From Denitrificimonas caeni (lineage in GTDB: Bacteria > Pseudomonadota > Gammaproteobacteria > Pseudomonadales > Pseudomonadaceae): a DNA stretch of 64,000 bases. The notes below the pieces were generated by a model. It was not told the DNA's origin. It did no database searches and saw only the letters and a list, made by a program, of their open reading frames with translations. The stretch is from assembly GCF_905120345.1 (NCBI RefSeq), contig NZ_CAJHOA010000001.1, forward strand, positions 558,001 to 622,000, in the 5' to 3' direction. Positions 1 to 11,317 of the stretch are shown piece by piece (position 1 is the first letter of the stretch; each line of letters opens with the position of its first letter). Made by a program: the position numbers and the translations under genes.

Positions 1-101
1 TAGACCACCAACTGCTGTTCATTTTCCGAATGCTGGGCAATGCCTAAAACACGGTATTGCTGGCCTTTATAATGCTGATAAATCCCAGTTGTTAAACTCA
101 C
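1..101 (-). CDS. DUF1653 family protein, partial
   Basis: Only the first 33 codons are present; the rest lies beyond the left edge. The reading frame from a GTG at 99-101 gives a peptide with the pattern GIYQHYKG, YRVLG, AQHSE and LVVY, which is the conserved start of the short DUF1653 family (usually about 70-100 residues, function unknown). A TTAGGA ribosome site lies about 8 bases upstream of the GTG, which supports that start. The gene runs in the same direction as fadBA and begins just 9 bases past the U-tract of the fadA terminator. The family call is from recognised motifs; no function is claimed. Confidence 0.7.
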   Translation of the reverse strand, partial: MSLTTGIYQHYKGQQYRVLGIAQHSENEQQLVV

Positions 102-110
102 GCGTATAAT

Positions 111-145
111 CCTAATAAAAAAGCCGAGGCACTAGGCCTCGGCTT
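111..145 (-). terminator. Rho-independent terminator of fadBA
   Basis: A perfect 10-bp stem (121-130 with 136-145, loop of five) is followed on the minus strand by a U-rich tract (TTTTATTAGG, 120 down to 111). It lies 18 bases past the fadA stop codon. It is a textbook intrinsic terminator for the minus-strand fadBA transcript. Confidence 0.9.
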
Positions 146-162
146 GAGTATTTAAAGTGCGT

Positions 163-1353
<1,191 letters not shown>

Positions 1354-1368
1354 CTAATCTGTCCGCGA

Positions 1369-3516
1369 TTAACCGAAAAAGGTTTGACCGTTTTTGGCCA
1401 TTTCACGCAATTTCTCGGTCGGGTGATACAGCGCACCCAAGTCAGCGTATTTGTCTGCTAAAGCAACAAACTCAGCAACACCAATGCTGTCGATGTAACG
1501 TAACGCTCCACCACGGAAAAGCGGGAAACCGATACCGTAAATTAAGCCCATATCTGCTTCTGCAGCGGTCTCAACAATACCATCTTCAAGGCAGCGTACC
1601 GTCTCCATGCACAATGGGATCATCATCCAATTGATAATGTCTTCATCGCTCACTTCACGTTGCTCGTAAACAATCGGCGCTAAAATTTCTGCGATCGTAT
1701 CATCAACAACTTTTTTCGGCTTACCACGCTTGTCAGTTTCATAGGAATAGAAACCTTTGCCATTTTTCTGACCTAAACGATCCGCTTCATACAGTGCATC
1801 GACTGCTGAGCGACGATCATCTTTCATCCGATCAGGGAAACCTTCAGCCATCACATCACGGCCATGGTGTCCGGTATCAATACCAACCACGTCCATCAAG
1901 TAAGCAGGACCCATCGGCCAGCCAAACTTTTCCATGATTTTATCAATACGCACGAAATCAACACCCGCACTGATCAGCTTGGCAAAACCACCGAAATACG
2001 GGAACAGTACGCGGTTGACTAAGAAACCTGGGCAGTCATTGACTACAATTGGGTTTTTACCCATTTTCTGTGCATAAGCAACAGTGGTTGCTACCGCTTC
2101 GTCCGAAGAGTGTTCGCCACGAATCACTTCAACCAACGGCATCATGTGCACAGGGTTAAAGAAGTGCATGCCGACGAAGTTTTCTGGACGCTTCAGCGCT
2201 TTTGCTAGCAAATTAATTGAGATGGTTGAGGTATTGGAAGCAATAATGGTGTTGTCACCCACATACTGCTCAACTTCAGCCAAAACAGCTTGCTTGACTT
2301 TTGGGTTTTCAACAACCGCTTCCACCACGATATCGACATGACCGAAATCACCGTACGACATGGTTGGGCGAATCGCATTTAAGGCTTTAGCCATGGCAGC
2401 GGGTTCAATACGCTTGCGCTCAAGACGCTTGACCAGCAGCTTAGCCGCCTCATCCAAGCCCAACTGAATACCCTCTTCGCGGATATCCTTCATTAAGATT
2501 GGCGTGCCTTTTAGCGCTGACTGATAGGCAATACCACCACCCATAATACCTGCACCTAAGACCGCAGAAAGTTTTACTTCACGAGCAATTTTCTCGTAAC
2601 CTTTTGCTTTACGCTTAAGCTCTTGGTCATTTAAAAACAGACCCACCAGACTCTCAGCAACAGACGTTTTAGCCAGTTTAGCAAAACCCTTGGCTTCAAT
2701 TTCTAACGCTTTATCGCGGCCATGGTTCGCTGCTTTTTGAATGGTTTTAATCGCTTCAAGTGGCGCGGGATAGTTCGGGCCTGCTTTGCCAGCAACAAAG
2801 CCTTTTGCTGTTTCAAATGCCATCATTTGCTCGATAGCATTGAGCTTGATTTTCTCAAGCTTAGGCTGACGCTTAGCTTGGTAATCGAGTTCGCCAGCAA
2901 TCGCACGCTTAACCAAATCAAGCGCAGCGGCTTGCAATTTATCTAAGCTAACCACTGCATCAACAGCACCAACTTTTAAGGCTTCTTCTGCACGTGCCTC
3001 TTTACCGGCGGCAATCCACTCAATGGCGTTATCTGCACCAATAATTCGCGTTAGACGTACAGTTCCGCCGAACCCCGGATAAATCCCCAGCTTAACTTCA
3101 GGCAAACCAACTTTTGCGCTGTCGGCCATGACGCGGTAATCCGCAGCCAAGCACATTTCAAAACCACCACCTAGCGCAATACCATTAATAGCGGCAACGG
3201 TAGGTACATTGAGGTCTTCAAAAGCATTAAAAAATGCGTTAATTTCAAGGTTGGCAGCAACCAATTCTTCTTCAGACAGTTTGAAGTTATCAACAAACTC
3301 TGTGATGTCTGCACCAACGATAAATACATCCTTACCACTGGTCACAATCACGCCGGTAACATCACTATTGGCATTAATTGCAACGACTGCATCACGCAGT
3401 TCGGTCAGCGTAAGACGGTTAAACTTATTGACGGACTCACCCTTGAGGTCGAAATTGAATTCGACGATACCACTTTCAAGAGCCTTCACCGTGATGGCTT
3501 TACCTTCGTAAATCAT
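1369..3516 (-). CDS. fadB: Fatty acid oxidation complex alpha subunit (enoyl-CoA hydratase / 3-hydroxyacyl-CoA dehydrogenase)
   Basis: Multifunctional beta-oxidation enzyme of 715 residues. The N-terminal crotonase domain (about 1-190) carries the two catalytic glutamates, E120 in GGGFE and E140 in GLPEVKLG. The NAD-binding dehydrogenase domain begins with [10 protein letters not shown] (about 320), and its catalytic histidine is in [10 protein letters not shown]. The ATG at 3516 is preferred over the TTG one codon upstream because a GGAG sits 8 bases before it and it matches the family N-terminus ([11 protein letters not shown]). First gene of the fadBA operon; the promoter must lie in the long gap upstream, but no PsrA-type operator was recognised. 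Confidence 0.97.
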   Translation of the reverse strand: MIYEGKAITVKALESGIVEFNFDLKGESVNKFNRLTLTELRDAVVAINANSDVTGVIVTSGKDVFIVGADITEFVDNFKLSEEELVAANLEINAFFNAFEDLNVPTVAAINGIALGGGFEMCLAADYRVMADSAKVGLPEVKLGIYPGFGGTVRLTRIIGADNAIEWIAAGKEARAEEALKVGAVDAVVSLDKLQAAALDLVKRAIAGELDYQAKRQPKLEKIKLNAIEQMMAFETAKGFVAGKAGPNYPAPLEAIKTIQKAANHGRDKALEIEAKGFAKLAKTSVAESLVGLFLNDQELKRKAKGYEKIAREVKLSAVLGAGIMGGGIAYQSALKGTPILMKDIREEGIQLGLDEAAKLLVKRLERKRIEPAAMAKALNAIRPTMSYGDFGHVDIVVEAVVENPKVKQAVLAEVEQYVGDNTIIASNTSTISINLLAKALKRPENFVGMHFFNPVHMMPLVEVIRGEHSSDEAVATTVAYAQKMGKNPIVVNDCPGFLVNRVLFPYFGGFAKLISAGVDFVRIDKIMEKFGWPMGPAYLMDVVGIDTGHHGRDVMAEGFPDRMKDDRRSAVDALYEADRLGQKNGKGFYSYETDKRGKPKKVVDDTIAEILAPIVYEQREVSDEDIINWMMIPLCMETVRCLEDGIVETAAEADMGLIYGIGFPLFRGGALRYIDSIGVAEFVALADKYADLGALYHPTEKLREMAKNGQTFFG

Positions 3517-4187
3517 CAACTGATCTCCACGATATGGAAGCTGAACAGTTACACATTGGCCACTGACAGCAATTAAACAATGTGCATAGCACTTTGCGCA
3601 GTACTTATCAGCATACTCGCCGACTCAGCATTCAACAGAATACATGCGGCCATGCCAATATGCATTTCATACGCCCGTTTGATTTGGGTTAGCACACATT
3701 CACGGAATTTTTCTCCTTTGTCAATTGCCAGTCGTGAAGAATTCCTAAAAATGCGCGTTATTTTGTCGCACCTCTTTGTTTTATAAGGGAAAAATATTGA
3801 TCGAAAGATAGCCGCTTTATGACTAAAAGAAGTCTAGACGAATGACACATCAGCGAGCCAATCGGCTTTGCTTCCCGACTTGTTTATCTTAAATAGGTAT
3901 GTCACATCGATTAGATAAGCTGCCGAAAGAACGTGAATACACGATAGGTACTAGACTTAAATACTGCTCTCATGCACAAATCAATTCGTGCAATTAGCAA
4001 GCAGTGGCGTTACATTGAAGAGGCGTAAAAAACCGCAATGGAGGCAGCTTTAGTCTGCGTGATTTTACTATACGCACGCAGTATTACTGCAAGACTTTGA
4101 GCTATTAACCGCTCAATAAGCGCTGTTGACTATCTAAGCTAAACTGAGCTCTGTGATCGTACCCATGGAGCATATATGGAGATTGTT
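3517..4187. other. Long intergenic region between divergent fadB and usp
   Basis: About 670 bases without a convincing gene. It should hold the fadBA promoter (minus) and the promoter of the universal stress gene (plus). An inverted repeat with arms CTGCGTG (4055-4061) and CACGCAG (4075-4081) lies about 105 bases before the stress gene. An open minus-strand frame of roughly 60 codons around 3590-3760 ends in a TAA, but its ATG codons are internal and it has no well-placed ribosome site. No FNR/ANR palindrome, riboswitch or tRNA was recognised. Confidence 0.5.
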
Positions 4188-4637
4188 ATGGCGTATTCTC
4201 ATCTGCTCATTGCAATTGATCTGACAGAAGACTGTCACCGCGTTTTAGATCGAGCCAATGCACTCTGTCAGGCGCTTTCATGCCAAGCCACTTTAGTGCA
4301 TGTTGTTGAGCCACTGACGATGGCTTTTGGTGGTGACGTGCCAATGGACTTATCGTTATTACAACAACAGCAAACCGAACAAGCGCAAAACAAACTGAAT
4401 ATTCTTGCCGAACAACATCAGTTACTCAAAGAAAATAACTGTCATTTACGTTATGGCCAGCCACGCCAAGAAATTCATCTTCTCGCTAAAGAGCAGCACT
4501 GCGACCTGATTATTGTTGGCAGTCACGGCCGCCACGGTCTCGCGCTGTTATTAGGCTCGACCACCAACGATTTATTATCCGGTGCACCCTGCGATGTGCT
4601 GGCAGTTGACCTGAAGGATCATGATCCAGAGGATTAG
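4188..4637 (+). CDS. Universal stress protein, single UspA domain
   Basis: A 149-residue UspA-fold protein, normal for a single-domain member. The C-terminal nucleotide-binding signature is present as GSHGRHGLALLLGSTTNDLL, so it probably belongs to the ATP-binding subgroup. The ATG at 4188 (MAYSHLLIAIDLT) is chosen because it matches the family start and has GGAG 6 bases upstream; an ATG four codons earlier at 4176 also has a nearby GGAG and cannot be excluded. These proteins support survival under stress or oxygen limitation; the exact role here is unknown. It is convergent with uup, in the same neighbourhood (fadBA, usp, uup, slt) as in P. aeruginosa. Confidence 0.9.
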   Translation: MAYSHLLIAIDLTEDCHRVLDRANALCQALSCQATLVHVVEPLTMAFGGDVPMDLSLLQQQQTEQAQNKLNILAEQHQLLKENNCHLRYGQPRQEIHLLAKEQHCDLIIVGSHGRHGLALLLGSTTNDLLSGAPCDVLAVDLKDHDPED

Positions 4638-4652
4638 GCTTAGCTAAGCACA

Positions 4653-4740
4653 GGCAAGCAGCCCTAGGGTTGACTTGCCCGATACCTCGCATGTGATGCT
4701 CTGCACTTTGATAGGATGCTGAGCGCATTGGCACCCTATC
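4653..4740. terminator. Possible hairpins between convergent usp and uup
   Basis: Two imperfect inverted repeats lie in the convergent gap. The first has arms GGCAAG (4653-4658) and CTTGCC (4674-4679). The second has GATAGG plus TGC (4710-4719) pairing with GCA plus CCTATC (4731-4740) across one mismatch. Neither has a clear U-tract, so termination is only a suggestion. Confidence 0.3.
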
Positions 4741-4764
4741 AATTACAGCCTGTTATGTGGCGAG

Positions 4765-6684
4765 TTAACTGTCCAACTCAGCCCAACGCTCAATCAGTGC
4801 ATCCAACTGTTCTTGCACAGTGGTAATTTGCGCCAGCACTGCTTCAGTTGTCTCAATGGGCTGCTGATAAAAATCAGCTTGTGAAACCTGCGCATGCAAC
4901 TGAGTAAGCTCAGTTTCCAGCCCTTCGATTTGCCCAGGAATCGCATCCAGTTCACGTTGCAATTTATAGCTCAGCTTTTTTTTCGGCTCAGCGCTATCAA
5001 CAACGGCTATGGGCGGACTCATCTGTTCGACATCAGCAACTGCTGCCGCCTGAACCGGCGCTTCCATTTCATCTGCAGCACCCAGCAAGCGAATACTACC
5101 ACCCTGTCGCAGCCAATCATCAAAGCCACCCACATACTCACGGACCTTACCGCTACCATCAAACACTAAGGTACTGGTCACTACGTTATCTAGGAAGGCT
5201 CGGTCGTGACTGACGATCAATACTGTACCTTTAAACTCCATCAGCACTTCTTCAAGTAGCTCGAGAGTTTCCACATCAAGGTCGTTGGTTGGCTCATCGA
5301 GTACCAGCAAGTTAGCTGGACGAGTAAACAACTTCGCTAACAATAAGCGCGCACGCTCACCGCCCGACAACGCCTTAACCGGTGTACGGGCACGTTGAGG
5401 ACTGAATAAGAAGTCACCGAGGTAACTGAGAACATGCTTGCTTTGGCCATCAATCATGATGGTATCACTGCCTTCACCGACGTTTTCGATGACGGTTTTC
5501 TCTGGATCAAGCTGATGACGCAACTGATCAAAGTAAGCCACTTCTAGTTTAGTACCCACTTCGATGCTGCCTTGCGTTGGTTGCAAATCACCCAGCAACA
5601 ATTTAAGCAAAGTCGTTTTACCGCTACCGTTTGCACCCAACAGACCAATACGATCACCACGCTGCAAGACCATTGAGAAGTCTTTAATCAGCTGACGTCC
5701 GCCGGGATGGGCAAAGCTTACTTTATCCACCACGATGACTTGTTTACCGGACTTTTCTGCCGCACCGATATTGATATTTGCCGCACCTTGACGCTCACGA
5801 CGCTGACTGCGCTCAACTCGGAGCGCTTTCAGTTCACGCACACGTCCTTCATTACGCGTACGCCGCGCTTTAATCCCTTGACGAATCCACACCTCTTCCT
5901 GCGCCAGCTTTTTATCAAACAGCGCATTAGCGGTTTCTTCAGCGGCCAACTGCTGCTCTTTATGCTCAAGGAAGCTGGCGTAATCACCATCCCAATCAAT
6001 TAAATGACCGCGATCTAACTCTAAAATACGCGTGGCTAAGTTTTGTAAAAAAGCCCGGTCGTGGGTAATAAAGAGTACGGCACCGGGAAAGTTTAATAAC
6101 GCATCTTCCAGCCAAGCAATCGCACCAATATCCAAGTGGTTGGTTGGCTCATCGAGTAACAGCAAGTCGGGCTCAGCAACTAAAGCCTGTGCTAACAGCA
6201 CTCGTCGACGCCAGCCACCGGACAATTCGTTAAGTTTTTTATCTGCAGGTAACTGCAAGCGGCTTAAAGTGCTATCAACCAATTGCTGTAAGCGCCAACC
6301 ATCTCGCGCCTCCAGATCTTGCTGGACGTGCATCAGCTTAGTGAGGTCTTCATCGGTATGGATGTTTTGGCTTAAATGATTGTACTCAGCCAATAAAGCC
6401 CCGACACCCTCCAGTCCTTCTGACACCACCTCGAAAATGGTGCGCTCATCAGCGACCGGTAGCTCTTGCGGCAGCTCACCAATTTTCAGGCCAGGTGCAC
6501 GCCATACTTCACCGGTATCGGCTAAACGCCCACCTTTGACCAAATGCAGCATGCTTGACTTGCCCGTACCATTGCGGCCAATAATGCACACGCGCTCGCC
6601 ACGAGCAATCTGCCACGAGACCTCTTCTAAAAGGGGGGTGGCGCCGTAAGCAAGTGATACTTGAGTTAATTTGAGCAAAGTCAT
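4765..6684 (-). CDS. uup: ABC-F family ATPase Uup
   Basis: Cytosolic ABC-F protein of 639 residues with two ATPase cassettes and no membrane domain; the family acts on ribosomes and, for Uup, affects precise excision of transposons. Cassette 1 has Walker A GRNGTGKS (36-43), signature LSGGWRRR and DEPTNHLD. Cassette 2 has GANGSGKT, LSGGERAR and DEPTNDLD. A basic linker lies between them, and the C-terminus (LSYKLQRELDAIPGQIEGLE onward) looks like the coiled-coil DNA-binding tail typical of Uup. The ATG at 6684 is used because AGGAG lies 8 bases upstream and it matches the family start (MTLLKLTQVSLAYG); a longer reading frame upstream is not conserved in character. Confidence 0.95.
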   Translation of the reverse strand: MTLLKLTQVSLAYGATPLLEEVSWQIARGERVCIIGRNGTGKSSMLHLVKGGRLADTGEVWRAPGLKIGELPQELPVADERTIFEVVSEGLEGVGALLAEYNHLSQNIHTDEDLTKLMHVQQDLEARDGWRLQQLVDSTLSRLQLPADKKLNELSGGWRRRVLLAQALVAEPDLLLLDEPTNHLDIGAIAWLEDALLNFPGAVLFITHDRAFLQNLATRILELDRGHLIDWDGDYASFLEHKEQQLAAEETANALFDKKLAQEEVWIRQGIKARRTRNEGRVRELKALRVERSQRRERQGAANINIGAAEKSGKQVIVVDKVSFAHPGGRQLIKDFSMVLQRGDRIGLLGANGSGKTTLLKLLLGDLQPTQGSIEVGTKLEVAYFDQLRHQLDPEKTVIENVGEGSDTIMIDGQSKHVLSYLGDFLFSPQRARTPVKALSGGERARLLLAKLFTRPANLLVLDEPTNDLDVETLELLEEVLMEFKGTVLIVSHDRAFLDNVVTSTLVFDGSGKVREYVGGFDDWLRQGGSIRLLGAADEMEAPVQAAAVADVEQMSPPIAVVDSAEPKKKLSYKLQRELDAIPGQIEGLETELTQLHAQVSQADFYQQPIETTEAVLAQITTVQEQLDALIERWAELDS

Positions 6685-6869
6685 TTGTAGTTCTCCTAAA
6701 ATCTGCGACGTATTGTACAGATTCGCGCAATGATTCGTTGGATATCTGCATTCAACACTCTGTACAGCCCTTTCACCACTGTACACAAGCAGCTAAGCTA
6801 GGCTGCCTTCGCCATAAAACCGATTATCTTCTGGCGTTTTACTGGGCATTTATTTTTCTAGGGTTTTTT

Positions 6870-8798
6870 ATGCGCAGTCGCTATCTGTTACCTCTGGTGT
6901 TGTTTATAACACTTTGTCATCCCGTTTCTACAGCGTACGCTGCTCCTCTAGCGCAGCAACGCAGCCTGTATAACCAAGCGAAGCTGGCGATGAGTAAAAA
7001 TGATGCATCGGTGTACTTAGATAACCGTACAACGTTGCGCGACTACCCATTAACACCTTACCTAGCGTACGACGAGCTCACCCAACGTTTACGTAACGCC
7101 AGTAATGATGAAGTAGAAAAGTTTCTCCTTGAGCATGGCGATTTACCGCAAATCAATTGGATGAAGCTACGTTGGTTACGCATACTCAGCGAACGTCAGC
7201 AATGGCCGTTATTTCTCAAGTACTACAGCCCCGAATTAAACTTCACTGAGTTGGACTGCCGCTTTACCCAATACCAATTAGAGAGCGGTCACAGGCAAGC
7301 AGCCTTTGCTAGTACCGAAAAGCTTTGGCTGAGCGCGCAATCACAACCTAATGCCTGCGACCCTCTTTTTGAGAGCTGGACCGCAGCAGGACAACTGACT
7401 GAAGATAGAATATGGCAGCGTTTAAAGCTGGCCACTGATGCACGCAATTATGGTGTATCAGCGTATTTAGTGAAGCTACTGACAACCCAGCAACAGCAAG
7501 GGCAACGACTGATTGATGTCGCACAAAAGCCAAGCTTATTGAAACAAACAAAACGCTTTAGTGGCCAGGATAAGAGAAGTGCAGAGGTCATTGCGTTAGG
7601 CTTGCGCAAACTGGCCACCGAAGACCTCGATGCCAGTGTGCAGTTACTTAGTCATTACGAAAAGAAAGTAACTTTTAGCCCTGCTGACCAACTCACTCTT
7701 GCCAATGATATTGGTCTACGCTTGGCGAAACGCTTTGATCCTCGCGCCTTAGCGGTGATGGAAAAATACGATCCACAGTTACAAAACGCCAACCTCAGCG
7801 AGTGGCGGGCACGCTTACTGCTGCGCTTAGGCCGCTGGAATGATGCCTACCAACTAACCCGCCGCTTACCCGCAGAATTAGCTCTCAGCAACCGTTGGCG
7901 CTACTGGCAAGCGCGCAGCCTGCAACTGGCACAACCCAGCAGTCAGCAGCCATTGATTCTCTATCAACCTCTAGCCCGTGAGCGTGATTTCTATGGTTTT
8001 ATGGCTGCCGATCAAAGCCAGCAGCCCTATCATCTTAAACACCAAGCGTTAGCTCTGCAGCCGCAAACCATCCAGAAAGTACGCAATGCCGCAGGAATGC
8101 AGCGCGCTCTAGAGTTTAATGCTCGTAATGAAATCACTGAGTCGCGTCGTGAGTGGTACCATCTTAGTAATTTTTTAAGTCGTGATGAACTGGTTGCTCA
8201 AGCACGCATTGCCTATGATATGGGCTGGTACTTCCCGGCGATTCGCACCATTACTCAGGCTCGCTATTGGGATGACTTAGAAATACGTTTCCCAATGGCT
8301 CACCAAAGCAATTTCGTTGCAGAAGCGAAAACACGAGGCTTACACTCCAGTTGGATTTTTGCCATTACTCGTCAAGAAAGTGCCTTTATGACCGAAGCGC
8401 AATCGCACGTCGGCGCCATGGGGCTTATGCAACTGATGCCAGCGACCGCTAAAGAAACAGCACAGCGCTATGGTATTGCCTTAGCCACACCACAAAGCGC
8501 AGTGATTCCGGCGGTCAACATTCAATTAGGTGCGGCCTACTTGAGCCAAGTTCTCGGGCAATTTAATGGTAATCGGGTACTGGCCTCAGCCGCCTACAAT
8601 GCGGGTCCTGGGCGCGTACGTCAGTGGCTGCGCGATGCCAAGCATTTGCCTTACGATGTCTGGGTGGAAAGCATTCCATTTGATGAAACCCGTCTTTATG
8701 TACAAAACGTATTGACCTACTCGGTGATTTACGGGGAAAAACTAAAAGCGCCAATGCCTCTAGTTGAGTGGCATGAGCGCTCGTTTGAAAAGCAGTAA
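6870..8798 (+). CDS. slt: Soluble lytic murein transglycosylase
   Basis: Periplasmic enzyme cleaving the MurNAc-GlcNAc bond of peptidoglycan to 1,6-anhydro ends. The 643-residue protein starts with a signal peptide (MRSRYLLPLVLF, cleavage near AYA-AP). A long alpha-helical superhelical region fills most of the chain, and a C-terminal lysozyme-like domain carries the catalytic glutamate E504 in TRQESAF, followed by GAMGLMQLMPATA and AYNAGPGRV. Start at 6870 is set by the signal peptide; the frame is open upstream but that part is not signal-like. The ribosome site (AGGG) is weak. The gene diverges from uup with a short spacer. Confidence 0.95.
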   Translation: MRSRYLLPLVLFITLCHPVSTAYAAPLAQQRSLYNQAKLAMSKNDASVYLDNRTTLRDYPLTPYLAYDELTQRLRNASNDEVEKFLLEHGDLPQINWMKLRWLRILSERQQWPLFLKYYSPELNFTELDCRFTQYQLESGHRQAAFASTEKLWLSAQSQPNACDPLFESWTAAGQLTEDRIWQRLKLATDARNYGVSAYLVKLLTTQQQQGQRLIDVAQKPSLLKQTKRFSGQDKRSAEVIALGLRKLATEDLDASVQLLSHYEKKVTFSPADQLTLANDIGLRLAKRFDPRALAVMEKYDPQLQNANLSEWRARLLLRLGRWNDAYQLTRRLPAELALSNRWRYWQARSLQLAQPSSQQPLILYQPLARERDFYGFMAADQSQQPYHLKHQALALQPQTIQKVRNAAGMQRALEFNARNEITESRREWYHLSNFLSRDELVAQARIAYDMGWYFPAIRTITQARYWDDLEIRFPMAHQSNFVAEAKTRGLHSSWIFAITRQESAFMTEAQSHVGAMGLMQLMPATAKETAQRYGIALATPQSAVIPAVNIQLGAAYLSQVLGQFNGNRVLASAAYNAGPGRVRQWLRDAKHLPYDVWVESIPFDETRLYVQNVLTYSVIYGEKLKAPMPLVEWHERSFEKQ

Positions 8799-8873
8799 CA
8801 TTGATATCGCTGCGCCTAACTCAATCCTTTAAGCTGAGCGGTATTGAGCACCAATCAACAGCCTAGTTATTGC

Positions 8874-11150
8874 TTACAAGTTCTCATAACGGTTCATATC
8901 CAGCACCCCCGCCTCAAGCGGTTCACGTTCACGAATATGCTCGCTGAGGTCGTGAAAGTATCGCCAGAATTGCGGATGGGTGCGACGAATCCCCCACTCT
9001 TCAACTACTTTACGAAAATCCGTCTCATCTTTAACCTGCTCCAACGCAGCGACAAACCTAGGCACATCAGCCGCCAAGATATTAAAGATAAAGTTAGGAT
9101 AACTACTCAGCACTTCTGGATAGATCGTTAAGGTATCCAGACCCGGCTGATAGCGCAGTGATTCACCAGCCATAAACGCTACATTACTGTGCGCACGATT
9201 GCGCAAAAGGCTATACACCTCACGCTCACCGTTACTCAACTCAATACGCAGCATGCTGGCTTCAGGCAGGTAATTAATTACTTGAAAGCCCGCCGCCGGA
9301 CGGCTGCTAAGACGCGCCAAGCTATGCTCAACAGCAGCCGCTTCTGTACTTAAACCTTCGCGATAGCAATGCGCACTGCGGCAACGATTGATGGGATCAG
9401 GTCGCGCATTAACCGCATCGAATCGCTGTAAAGCTCGCTCGGCGAAAACTCGTATGCTATTTTTTTTCGGCACACCTAGAGCGCTTTTTGTATCATTATC
9501 AATATCAGTATAATCAAGCCAGAGTTTGATTCTTCCACTCTTTTGATACCAGTCATTCAATATTTTTTGACGCGCATTATGCGGCATTAAACGTAAGAAA
9601 TTCACCTCTGAACCATTACGAATCAAGTCAAAATATAATCGAGTTTGCGCCTGATGTGCGACGTTGCCATACACATCAAAATTCACCACTAATTGGTAAT
9701 AGGTACGCTCAAGTATCGGATAGTCCATCAACCACATGGTTTGCGGCACATCACCAATTAAACCTTTACGCACAGTGGCGCTATCATACTGACGAAAAAC
9801 GCTCAATAGCGCTTGCTCATTACCGCTCCAAATATGTGACCAGTCAGGCCGTTCAGCCTTGCTATAACGCTTAATACGTAATTTCTCGTAGGCATTACGC
9901 TTTTCTTTATAGCTGCCCCACAATCCTAGTAAATTACTAATCTGGTCAAACTGCCCAGGCATCTCCAATAAAGGCGTCGCCTTACCCTGAAAAGCCTGAT
10001 CAGTGAGGTAGATATCGTGCTGCGGATCTTGAAAGAACACCCAAAAATTATCACGAATCACATCCGTAGCAATTTGCCCACGACACACAGGCCCACGGAT
10101 AAAAGTACGGAGAAAATACTCGGCATCATCGAGCATAAATTGATAACGCGCTTGCGCAGGAATAAGGGCAAAGGTCGCAAATGGATTACTGCGTGAAAAA
10201 GCACCGTAATCAGGTACCTTATCCGCACGCCAATCACCACCTAAAAATAAAGCTTTAACATGCTCCAGCTTATCTACACTCATCGCATAGGTGATATGCG
10301 TTTTATGCACAATCACATCGGTCACAGGGACAAAGCGATAATACATTTTCACCCCAGGATCATCATTGGGGCGACGCGTGGCAATTTCCTTGACCTTCTT
10401 ACCCGTCGGCGTATAAGAACGCACAATGCGGAAAAAATGTTGCTCATGCCCATGTTCAAAATTGATATGGGCAATAAACAAATGCTCATAGAGCCAGCGG
10501 CTGACCAGATTCTCGCGCGCACCGGGCGCATTTAGAAACGCTTCCCATTGTTCAATTTGCTGCTGCTCAAGGTTATTAGCTGACCAAGGCTGCCAGTCCA
10601 CAGTCGCCCCTGTTTGCAACCACTGCTTTATACTAGCGTACTCAGCATCCGTTAACCCTGTGACACCATAGGGCATGCCACTGTGTGGATTTTTTTGCGC
10701 AAACGAAGCAAACTCACCCGGCAGCGGGCATTGATCTTTACGAGCGATACCAATTTGCAAATCAGCAGGCAAACGACTATTAGGCGCAAACGACTGCTGT
10801 CGACCTAGCTCCAACATCGCCGCTAACAATGAAGCTTGTGCTTGGCCTGCAGCCAAGACATCAAAAAAACCTTTCTCGCGCCACTCTTCGCTATTACGCG
10901 CATCGACAAACAAGCGAGTAGTGGCTTGCGCCGTGGTGCGTCGACCATTATAGATAGGTAGTTTATGTGCACCCCGCGTCAACCCTTCAGCGCTACCTAA
11001 GTTTAACTGGCAAGGCGAGTCATAACAGGCATGGCAGGCCACACATTTCTGAGTAAATATAGGCTGAATGTCTTGGCTATAGGAACTTTGATTAGCACTG
11101 ACGCAATGACTCAATACAAGTCCTAAAACAGCAAAACACCACTTTTTCAT
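8874..11150 (-). CDS. cti: Cis/trans fatty acid isomerase, cytochrome c type
   Basis: Periplasmic heme enzyme that converts cis-unsaturated phospholipid acyl chains to trans, stiffening membranes under solvent or heat stress; typical of Pseudomonas and Vibrio. The 758-residue length fits the family. An N-terminal signal peptide (MKKWCFAVLGLVLSHCVSA) is followed by the heme-binding CVACH (C36, C39, H40) and then a long conserved body. It runs convergent to slt and divergent from metH. In PAO1 the T6SS pair tse1/tsi1 lies between cti and metH; here only 167 bases separate them. Confidence 0.95.
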   Translation of the reverse strand: MKKWCFAVLGLVLSHCVSANQSSYSQDIQPIFTQKCVACHACYDSPCQLNLGSAEGLTRGAHKLPIYNGRRTTAQATTRLFVDARNSEEWREKGFFDVLAAGQAQASLLAAMLELGRQQSFAPNSRLPADLQIGIARKDQCPLPGEFASFAQKNPHSGMPYGVTGLTDAEYASIKQWLQTGATVDWQPWSANNLEQQQIEQWEAFLNAPGARENLVSRWLYEHLFIAHINFEHGHEQHFFRIVRSYTPTGKKVKEIATRRPNDDPGVKMYYRFVPVTDVIVHKTHITYAMSVDKLEHVKALFLGGDWRADKVPDYGAFSRSNPFATFALIPAQARYQFMLDDAEYFLRTFIRGPVCRGQIATDVIRDNFWVFFQDPQHDIYLTDQAFQGKATPLLEMPGQFDQISNLLGLWGSYKEKRNAYEKLRIKRYSKAERPDWSHIWSGNEQALLSVFRQYDSATVRKGLIGDVPQTMWLMDYPILERTYYQLVVNFDVYGNVAHQAQTRLYFDLIRNGSEVNFLRLMPHNARQKILNDWYQKSGRIKLWLDYTDIDNDTKSALGVPKKNSIRVFAERALQRFDAVNARPDPINRCRSAHCYREGLSTEAAAVEHSLARLSSRPAAGFQVINYLPEASMLRIELSNGEREVYSLLRNRAHSNVAFMAGESLRYQPGLDTLTIYPEVLSSYPNFIFNILAADVPRFVAALEQVKDETDFRKVVEEWGIRRTHPQFWRYFHDLSEHIREREPLEAGVLDMNRYENL

Positions 11151-11317
11151 AATGCCTCAAGTATTTATTTGTACAATATTAATTCGCTTTAGCCTGCTAA
11201 GGGCGCCTCATCTCTTTCCCTCTCCAGGCTTAATACCCCAGCTGCCCACTCAAGGTGGCGATGTTTTGCTATCATTAGCTTTTTTACGATTGCACTGTAT
11301 TAATTAGGTAGAGACGC

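Noticed and set aside
3580-3786. Small plus-strand frame and an opposite minus-strand frame upstream of fadB
   Set aside because: Neither has a proper start with a ribosome site, and neither resembles a known family; kept only as a note on the gap.
11151-11317. Cobalamin or SAH riboswitch ahead of metH
   Set aside because: The leader is short and no B12-box or SAH-aptamer core was seen.
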